Shown here: positions 59,121 to 64,000 of the stretch, in pieces | Position numbering within the stretch: the first letter of the stretch is position 1 | Layout of the letters: each line of letters begins with the position of its first letter | Source: Syntrophotaleaceae bacterium | GTDB lineage: Bacteria; Desulfobacterota; Desulfuromonadia; Desulfuromonadales; Syntrophotaleaceae | DNA: 64,000 bases | Direction of reading: 5' to 3' | Assembly: GCA_041390365.1 (NCBI GenBank) | Contig: JAWKQB010000002.1 | Coordinates: 500,001 to 564,000, forward strand | Notes under the pieces: model-generated | Seen by the model: only the letters and a program-made list of their open reading frames with translations | The model's database searches: none | Told to the model about the DNA's origin: nothing | Made by a program: the position numbers and the translations under genes

Positions 59121-60611
59121 TTAGATAGGGGTCGGCTCCGGTTCTTTCGTCGTTTCCTTGCTTTCGGACCGTTCGATCGGGAAGACCGGAAGCTCAAGGC
59201 CGGCGATTTTTTGTGCCAGCCTCATGACCTGGCAGGTATAGCCGAACTCGTTGTCGTACCAGACGTACAGCACGCACCGGTCGCCGTTCACGATCGTTGC
59301 AAGGGAGTCGACCACTCCGGCGTGGCGGGATCCGATGAAATCGCTGGAAACCATTTCCGGTGAATTGACATAGGCAATCTGGTTCTGCAGTGGGCTATGC
59401 AGCGCCATGTCCCGCAGATAGTTGTTCAGCTCCTCTACGGAGGTGGCTTTGTTAAGGGAGAGGTTCATCACGGCCAGGGAAACGTTGGCAACCGGAACGC
59501 GAATGGCGTTGCCGGTCAGTTTGCCGGCCAGTTCCGGCAGTGCTTTGGTCGAGGCTTTGGCCGCACCGGTTTCGGTAATGACCATGTTGAGAGCGGCGGC
59601 CCGTCCGCGGCGTGTTTTCTTGTGGTAGTTGTCGATCAGGTTCTGGTCATTGGTATAGGAGTGGCAGGTTTCCAGATGGCCGCTTGCGATGCCGAACCTG
59701 TCGTTGATTGCCTTGAGAACCGGGACTACGGCGTTGGTTGTGCAGCTGGCGGCGGAATAGATGTTTTCCTTGTCCGCAACCAGTTCATTGTTGATACCGA
59801 AAACGATGTTGGGAATATCACCCTTGCCCGGAGCAGTGAGGATGACTTTGGAAACACCTTTCGATTTCAGGTGGCGGCCCAGCCCTTCCCGGTCGCGCCA
59901 GATGCCGGTGTTGTCGATGACGATCGCATCCCGGATGCCGTAGACGGTGTAATCAATGTCCTCAGGGGCATTTGCATAGATCAGCCGGATCATGTTGCCG
60001 TTGGCAATAATGGCATTCTCTTTCTCGTCGAGGCTGATGACCGCTTCGAACTGGCCGTGGACCGAATCCCGCTCCAGCAGGCTGGCCCGTTTCATCAGGT
60101 CATCGTCGGTGCCTTTGCGAACCACGATGGCGCGCAATCGCAGCTTGTCACCGCCGCCCGTTTTTTCAATCAGCACCCGTGCCAGGAGCCGGCCGATCCG
60201 TCCGAATCCGTACAGCACCACGTCCCGCGGTTTCTGCAGCAGAGAGCCCTGTCCGTTGGTAATGGACGACAACTCCTCCCGAACAAAATCGTCGACGCTT
60301 TTTTTCTTTTTAAGTGAGCGGAAGCGGACGGTCAGCTTGCCGATATCGATACGGCAGGGGGACAGATCGAGCTTGCTGAGAGCTTGCAGGACAGGAAAGG
60401 TATCCAGGACCGACAAATCACTTTCCAGGACCTGCTGGGCAAAGCGATGAGCATTGCAGATCTCGATTGCCGACCGGTTTTGCAAAGCTTGGCCATAGAC
60501 GTTGACGTTCACGCCCCGGTCGCGGTAAAGGCGGCCGATCAACGGCAGCATCGCCTCCGCGACTTCATCCTGTTTGATCCAGTCCTTGAGGTATTTTTCC
60601 TGTTTTTGCAT
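59121..60611 (-). CDS. gap: Glyceraldehyde-3-phosphate dehydrogenase with a long N-terminal extension
   Basis: This 496-aa protein has about 130 residues ahead of the NAD-binding start YGFGRIGRLLARVL; ordinary GAPDH is about 335 aa. The catalytic SAASCTTN places Cys at about 290, and HSYTNDQNLID and WYDNEFGYTCQVMRLAQKI are intact. Extended GAPDHs of this kind are known in some proteobacteria and Bacteroidetes and are sometimes thought to be gluconeogenic. A promoter-overlapping 12-bp palindrome lies upstream. It is divergent from the class II aldolase gene. Confidence 0.93.
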   Translation of the reverse strand: MQKQEKYLKDWIKQDEVAEAMLPLIGRLYRDRGVNVNVYGQALQNRSAIEICNAHRFAQQVLESDLSVLDTFPVLQALSKLDLSPCRIDIGKLTVRFRSLKKKKSVDDFVREELSSITNGQGSLLQKPRDVVLYGFGRIGRLLARVLIEKTGGGDKLRLRAIVVRKGTDDDLMKRASLLERDSVHGQFEAVISLDEKENAIIANGNMIRLIYANAPEDIDYTVYGIRDAIVIDNTGIWRDREGLGRHLKSKGVSKVILTAPGKGDIPNIVFGINNELVADKENIYSAASCTTNAVVPVLKAINDRFGIASGHLETCHSYTNDQNLIDNYHKKTRRGRAAALNMVITETGAAKASTKALPELAGKLTGNAIRVPVANVSLAVMNLSLNKATSVEELNNYLRDMALHSPLQNQIAYVNSPEMVSSDFIGSRHAGVVDSLATIVNGDRCVLYVWYDNEFGYTCQVMRLAQKIAGLELPVFPIERSESKETTKEPEPTPI

Positions 60612-60677
60612 GCTTGTTTACGCTCCCTTCCCCTTGCGAGATTTTTTCGAACCTGGCGCCCGCCAGAAAAGCGTCTT

Positions 60678-60706
60678 ATCGTATACGATGAGAGGGTCGT
60701 TTTCAA
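60678..60706 (-). promoter_or_regulatory. gap promoter overlapped by a perfect 12-bp palindrome
   Basis: The minus strand reads TTGAAA (60706-60701), 17 bases, TACGAT (60683-60678). ATCGTATACGAT at 60678-60689 is a perfect palindrome covering the -10, a position suited to a repressor. Confidence 0.55.
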
Positions 60707-60761
60707 GCTTTTTGCCCGCCCGCTCATCAGTTAACGGCAGAAAAGCGACAAGCTTTTCATC

Positions 60762-60783
60762 GAAATTGTACAGAAATTGTACA
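60762..60783. repeat. Tandem 11-bp GAAATTGTACA repeat between gap and fba
   Basis: Two identical copies, 60762-60772 and 60773-60783, each end in the palindrome TGTACA, one helical turn apart. Possibly an activator or repressor site for either gene. Confidence 0.6.
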
Positions 60784-60963
60784 GATAAATAATGCAGCCT
60801 CTGGAAATTTTTTCAATATACTGTTGGAAATTTCCGTCAGTTTTTACTAAGATCTCGAGTCGGGTTTACTGTTGATGCTGCCGCACACCGCAGGAAACCT
60901 CTCACCTTCAGCCCCAGCCGCCCCTCAGGTCAAGGGGTGCTCTACTATCGGAGGATCGATTCA

Positions 60964-61944
60964 ATGTCGGAAACAACTCACTACAAGGAATTGGGTCTGG
61001 TCAATACGCGGGACATGTTTCGAAAAGCTGTAGGCGGAGGATACGCCATCCCCGCTTACAACTTCAATAATCTTGAACAGCTCCAGGCCATTGTAACGGC
61101 CTGCGTGGAGACGGCATCGCCGGTCATCATCCAGGTCAGCAAAGGCGCCCGAAGCTATGCGAATGAAACCATGCTGCGCTACATGGCGATGGGAGCGGTA
61201 AAAATGGCCCGGGAAATGGGATCCGGCATCCCGATCGCCCTCCACCTGGACCATGGGGATTCCTTTGAGCTCTGTAAATCCTGCATTGAGTCTGGGTTTT
61301 CCTCGGTCATGATCGATGGTTCCCATCTGCCCTACGAGGACAACATCGCCTTGACCCGCAGGGTCGTCGAATTAGCTCATCAGCAGGATGTGACTGTCGA
61401 AGGGGAGCTGGGAATCCTGGCAGGTATCGAGGATGAGGTGCAGGCGGAGCATTCCACCTATACACGCCCTGAGGAGGTGGAGGATTTCGTCCGCAAGACG
61501 GGGGTCGATTCCCTGGCCATTTCCATCGGCACCAGCCATGGAGCCTATAAATTCAAGGTGAAACCTGGTGAGGAGCCTCCGGGGCTGCGCTTCGACATTC
61601 TGGAAGAAATCGAAAAGCTCGTGCCCGGGTTTCCCATTGTCCTGCACGGCTCTTCCAGCGTGGTCATCGAATATGTGGACCTGATCAACCGTTTCGGCGG
61701 TAGGATGGAAGGTGCCGTAGGCGTGTCGGAAGAACAGCTGAGGAGGGCGGCAGCCAGCTCGGTCTGCAAGATCAACATCGATTCCGACGGTCGCCTGGCC
61801 GTTACCGCCAAAATACGGGAATATCTGGCCGGACATCCCGAGGAATTCGATCCGAGAAAATATCTGGGCGAGGCCCGCAAGGAGCTGATCCGGCTGATCA
61901 AGCACAAGAACCAGGCGGTGCTGGGAAGTGCCGGAAAGGCCTGA
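60964..61944 (+). CDS. fba: Class II fructose-1,6-bisphosphate aldolase
   Basis: This 326-aa zinc aldolase has AIPAYNFNNLEQLQAIV at the N-terminus, LHLDHGDSFELCKSCIESGFSSVMIDGS with the metal His and catalytic Asp, TVEGELGILAG, IGTSHGAYKFK and VLHGSSS. The length is typical of the smaller class II type. GGAGG precedes ATG 60964. With the divergent GAPDH gene it forms a central-carbon pair. Confidence 0.95.
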   Translation: MSETTHYKELGLVNTRDMFRKAVGGGYAIPAYNFNNLEQLQAIVTACVETASPVIIQVSKGARSYANETMLRYMAMGAVKMAREMGSGIPIALHLDHGDSFELCKSCIESGFSSVMIDGSHLPYEDNIALTRRVVELAHQQDVTVEGELGILAGIEDEVQAEHSTYTRPEEVEDFVRKTGVDSLAISIGTSHGAYKFKVKPGEEPPGLRFDILEEIEKLVPGFPIVLHGSSSVVIEYVDLINRFGGRMEGAVGVSEEQLRRAAASSVCKINIDSDGRLAVTAKIREYLAGHPEEFDPRKYLGEARKELIRLIKHKNQAVLGSAGKA

Positions 61945-61978
61945 TATCACGGGAGGTGGGTTTTTCGGCCACTTTAAG

Positions 61979-62014
61979 ACCGGGCAACTCCTGATGGAGG
62001 GCCCGGTTTTTTTT
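61979..62014 (+). terminator. Intrinsic terminator after fba
   Basis: ACCGGGC (61979) pairs with GCCCGGT (62001), followed by eight T that run into the next promoter. Confidence 0.9.
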
Positions 62015-62015
62015 G

Positions 62016-62063
62016 TTGACATCAAAAAGAGATGTAAATATATTTTAGATGTAAAAAACATCT
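62016..62063 (+). promoter_or_regulatory. Strong promoter with AGATGT operator-like repeats
   Basis: TTGACA (62016-62021), a 17-base spacer and TATATT (62039-62044). AGATGT-N5-ACATCT at 62047-62063 is a perfect inverted repeat covering the expected start. A further AGATGTA at 62030-62036 is a direct repeat 17 bases earlier, and ACATC at 62019-62023 is its inverted partner. Confidence 0.7.
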
Positions 62064-62112
62064 ATAAAGGTTCACCAGGTATTTGTCCTGGGAGAGCCGA
62101 AAGGAGCTGAAA

Positions 62113-62442
62113 ATGCCAAGAGGAGATAAAACGGGACCGATGGGATTTGGGGCCAGGACAGGCAGAGGCATGGGATTTTGTGCCGGTTTCGACAGGCCCG
62201 GTTCTGCCAATCCTTCCTTCGGAAGAGGCCTTGGCCGCGCTTGGGGGAAAGGCGGAGGCTTCGGCAGAGGAATGCGCTGCGGCTGGGTCGGTAGAGGATA
62301 TTACCCCATGGCGGAGGAGGTTTTCCCCTATAATCCGGCAAATGAGGCCGCAGGTCTCAAGGCTGAAATTGATGGTCTTGAGAAGACGTTGACGGCTCTC
62401 AAAAAAAGACTGGATGAGGTGAAGGGCACTGAGGAAGAATGA
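62113..62442 (+). CDS. DUF5320-type Gly/Arg/Met-rich small protein
   Basis: This 109-aa protein starts MPRGDKTGPMGFGARTGRGM, has a long Gly/Arg/Phe-rich region with two Cys (FCAG, RCGW) and a C-terminal coiled coil (GLKAEIDGLEKTLTALKKRLDEV). It matches the DUF5320 type often found near NifB/NifX-like iron-molybdenum-cofactor family genes in anaerobes; no such gene is adjacent here. RBS AAAGGAG. It is controlled by the strong promoter/operator at 62016-62063. Confidence 0.75.
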   Translation: MPRGDKTGPMGFGARTGRGMGFCAGFDRPGSANPSFGRGLGRAWGKGGGFGRGMRCGWVGRGYYPMAEEVFPYNPANEAAGLKAEIDGLEKTLTALKKRLDEVKGTEEE

Positions 62443-62463
62443 TCCTCGCTTAATCCTGTCCGG

Positions 62464-62497
62464 GGCGGAGCGGATGAAAACTGTTCCGCCTTTTTTT
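62464..62497 (+). terminator. Intrinsic terminator after the DUF5320 gene
   Basis: GGCGGA pairs with TCCGCC around a loop with further partial pairing, followed by seven T. Confidence 0.75.
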
Positions 62498-62606
62498 ATA
62501 AGCGCTTCTGGCCTGATCTCTGCATTCCATTACGTAAAGGCAGGCCAAAATAAGTCATGGGCAGGAACCATAGCATTCTGCCTGCCGATCAGGAAGGAGT
62601 TTAATC

Positions 62607-62858
62607 ATGGTGAGATCCGCTGAAAACAGGGATAGTATTCCGGTGGAGGAAGTGGCGAAAACCCTTGGAACCACTCCGCTCAACGTGCTTCTCTTTATCA
62701 AAAGAGGACAATTGAAGGGGAGGGAGGAGGAAGGGCAATGGCTCGTGGATCGGGACAGTTTTGCAGCCTTCATGGAGACCCCTGCCGCCCGGATCGGCTC
62801 GGCACCCTGCCGCAGCGCCTGTTCCAAGGCCGGGCATTGCGGCTCCTGTGATCACTGA
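62607..62858 (+). CDS. Small helix-turn-helix protein with a C-terminal Cys cluster
   Basis: This 83-aa protein has residues about 10-50 (IPVEEVAKTLGTTPLNVLLFIKRGQLKG...WLVDRDSF) resembling an excisionase/MerR-type winged HTH. The C-terminus carries CRSACSKAGHCGSCDH, five Cys and two His that could bind a metal or cluster. RBS GAAGGAG. No family name is known to me. It may be a metal- or redox-responsive regulator or an accessory protein. Confidence 0.65.
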   Translation: MVRSAENRDSIPVEEVAKTLGTTPLNVLLFIKRGQLKGREEEGQWLVDRDSFAAFMETPAARIGSAPCRSACSKAGHCGSCDH

Positions 62859-62890
62859 TGCCTAACTTTTGAACAGAAAGGGCCTGCGCC

Positions 62891-63190
62891 ATGGGGATCG
62901 CCATCAAACCATCCGATCTGTATTTCAAATATCGCCGCAAAAAAGAAACCCGGGATGAGCCCAAGTTCTGCGGCAAGCCCGACAATCGCCCCTTCGATCG
63001 GGACGATCTCTATGAGGTCATTCCGATGTTTGAGGCCGTGATGGATGCTCTGGAAACCGACGATGGCAGGGTGCTCTACGAACTGGAGCAGATCGTCAAT
63101 TCCATTCCTGTCGGTTATCAACCCAGCCGGGAAGACCTTTTCGATTTTCTGCTGGAACAGGTACGTCCCATGCTGAACCAGGAACGATGA
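62891..63190 (+). CDS. Hypothetical small protein upstream of the macro-domain gene
   Basis: This 99-aa acidic/basic mixed protein has one possible Cys (KFCGKP) and a helical C-terminal half (DLYEVIPMFEAVMDALETDD...). No TM helix. GAAAGGGCC lies upstream of the ATG. Overlaps the following gene at ATGATG, so they are translationally coupled. No function assigned. Confidence 0.6.
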   Translation: MGIAIKPSDLYFKYRRKKETRDEPKFCGKPDNRPFDRDDLYEVIPMFEAVMDALETDDGRVLYELEQIVNSIPVGYQPSREDLFDFLLEQVRPMLNQER

Positions 63191-63615
63191 TGCGGGACAT
63201 CTGCGGCAACCTCTGGGATTTTCTCGGCCGCACCCCTTTGGGCATCACCACCGGCGGGGCGGTCGGCCCCAAGGGAGATTGCATCATGCTGCGCGGTTGC
63301 GCCCGCCAGGCCCGCGATCGTTTTCCCTCCTTGCCGCAAAAACTCGGCACCCTGATCCTGACCCGGGGCAACCATGTCTTTTCTCTTGGGGACGGTATCT
63401 TCAGTTTTCCCGTCGAGAACAGCCCCTTCGAATTCCCGGATCTTCGCCTGATCGAAAGATCCTGCCAAGAACTCCTGGCTCTGGTGGCCGCCCAGGGCTG
63501 GCCCGAAGTGGTCCTGCCCCGCCCCGGCTGCGGGACCGGCGGCCTGGAGTGGCCGACGGTCCGACCCCTTCTCGAATCCTGTTTCGATGACCGCTTCCTG
63601 ATCATTTCCCTTTAA
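63187..63615 (+). CDS. Macro-domain-like ADP-ribose-binding protein
   Basis: This 142-aa protein opens with DICGNLWDFLGRTPLGITTGGAVGPKG and ends with VVLPRPGCGTGGLEWPTVRPLLES, matching the ends of the macro-domain fold (GxG loop, then PxxGxGxGG). The acidic Asp at the very start and the Gly-rich loops suit ADP-ribose or a related nucleotide. It starts inside the stop of the preceding gene. A short macro form; the target is unknown. Confidence 0.75.
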   Translation: MMRDICGNLWDFLGRTPLGITTGGAVGPKGDCIMLRGCARQARDRFPSLPQKLGTLILTRGNHVFSLGDGIFSFPVENSPFEFPDLRLIERSCQELLALVAAQGWPEVVLPRPGCGTGGLEWPTVRPLLESCFDDRFLIISL

Positions 63616-63819
63616 AACGATTATCCATACAGTTTTCCTCTGGCAAGCCATGCTCGTTCTTGCTCTTTACCTTCCTGCAAAGAACATTGTCGATAATTTG
63701 ATGATTCTTTGCAAAAAAATCTAATCTCGAGTATTATGTAAAAATTCTTATAAATGGAGTGAGGTATTGTTGGTCATTTGATCAAAATGCTTCTTTCTTT
63801 TCAGTGGATGAGGTTAGCC
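63616..63819. other. Intergenic region with a hairpin
   Basis: TGCAAAGAA (63676-63684) and TTCTTTGCA (63705-63713) are inverted around 20 bases and are followed by A-rich sequence, so this is not a terminator for the plus strand. No RNA family recognised. Confidence 0.35.
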
Positions 63820-64000
63820 GTGGACTGTCTGGATAAGGATCCCCTGATACATCATCTTATTGGCTCCATTCCGGATTTCATCGCCGTCATCGATCGCGAC
63901 TTTCGGGTGGTTGTCTGCAACTGGGGCGGAGGCTACGATTACGTTCCCAGTGAAAAAAGGGCTGGTGAAATTATCTGTTACAAAACTTTTCGTTCAGATC
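63820..64000 (+). CDS. PAS-domain sensor protein, N-terminal part only
   Basis: GTG 63820 is preceded by GAGG at six bases. The 60 codons present read DCLDKDPLIHHLIGSIPDFIAVIDRDFRVV-like sequence, shown here in part, then NWGGGYDYVPSEKRAG, as at the start of a PAS domain. The gene runs off the window, so its output domain (kinase, GGDEF or other) is unknown. ATGs at 63787 and 63808 are in frame but lack an RBS. Confidence 0.7.
   Translation, partial: MDCLDKDPLIHHLIGSIPDFIAVIDRDFRVVVCNWGGGYDYVPSEKRAGEIICYKTFRSD

Larger units (their letters stand above)
60612..60963. other. Divergent regulatory region of gap and fba
   Basis: These 352 bases hold the gap promoter with palindrome (60678-60706), a phased TTGTACA repeat (60762-60783) and, by position, the fba promoter, which I could not define. 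Confidence 0.4.

Overview
The window is a GC-rich bacterial chromosome segment with dense, mostly short-spaced operons. The gene set points to an anaerobic member of the Desulfuromonadales / Desulfuromonadia (Geobacter-Desulfuromonas-Pelobacter relatives). It includes a hybrid cluster protein, a monofunctional Ni-CO dehydrogenase with its ferredoxin and flavoprotein partners, an LbtU-type porin beside feoAB, PilZ and GGDEF-EAL signalling proteins, and a rhodanese-rubrerythrin fusion. This placement is inferred from gene content; no rRNA is present.

Layout. 1-1270: the 3' end of a group II intron whose maturase is frameshifted, then a promoter-to-terminator unit that looks like an unannotated small RNA, then tRNA-Thr(CGU). 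1.3-6.4 kb: a CHASE4-like/GGDEF/EAL protein, hcp with an exact FNR-type box, and an N-formylglutamate amidohydrolase-like gene. 6.6-14.7 kb: metal handling, with a porin, feoA-feoB plus a tiny Cys-rich Feo protein, and a dmeF-marR-copA operon behind a tandem operator. 14.7-25.4 kb: an M28 lipoprotein peptidase, cooS-cooF-flavoprotein, a Ca2+/Na+ antiporter, a DMT exporter and several poorly known envelope proteins.

25.5-37.9 kb is the most interesting part. I read it as a phosphate-starvation island. ppk-ppx and a fused ornithine-lipid synthase (OlsF type) are divergent, and each has its own 11-bp-phased (C/T)TAAC direct repeat resembling a PhoB box. Downstream of olsF lie a 62-aa protein, an 814-aa protein I do not recognise, a phosphatidylserine-decarboxylase homologue and an Lgt (diacylglyceryl transferase) homologue. 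Two further PHO-like boxes precede a 44-aa membrane peptide plus a GT4 glycosyltransferase, and a PAP2 phosphatase. Together this suggests replacement of phospholipids by ornithine lipid, glycolipid and possibly a further lipid made by the uncharacterised genes.

38-49 kb: a tandem BOF-domain protein, serB-sfsA-tmcAL interrupted by two arrays of 9-bp repeats, lemA with two TPM-domain genes, a SelD-type FAD oxidoreductase with the rhodanese-rubrerythrin fusion, an EEP phosphatase, a small sugar transferase and a DUF502 protein. 49.6-59 kb: hflK-hflC, a complete N-degron set (clpS-clpA-aat), a PilZ protein, a DUF815 ATPase, an rRNA methyltransferase and rpsU. 59-64 kb: an N-terminally extended GAPDH divergent from a class II aldolase, a DUF5320 protein behind a strong promoter with an operator-like palindrome, a small HTH/Cys-rich protein, a macro-domain-like protein, and the start of a PAS-domain protein cut by the window edge.
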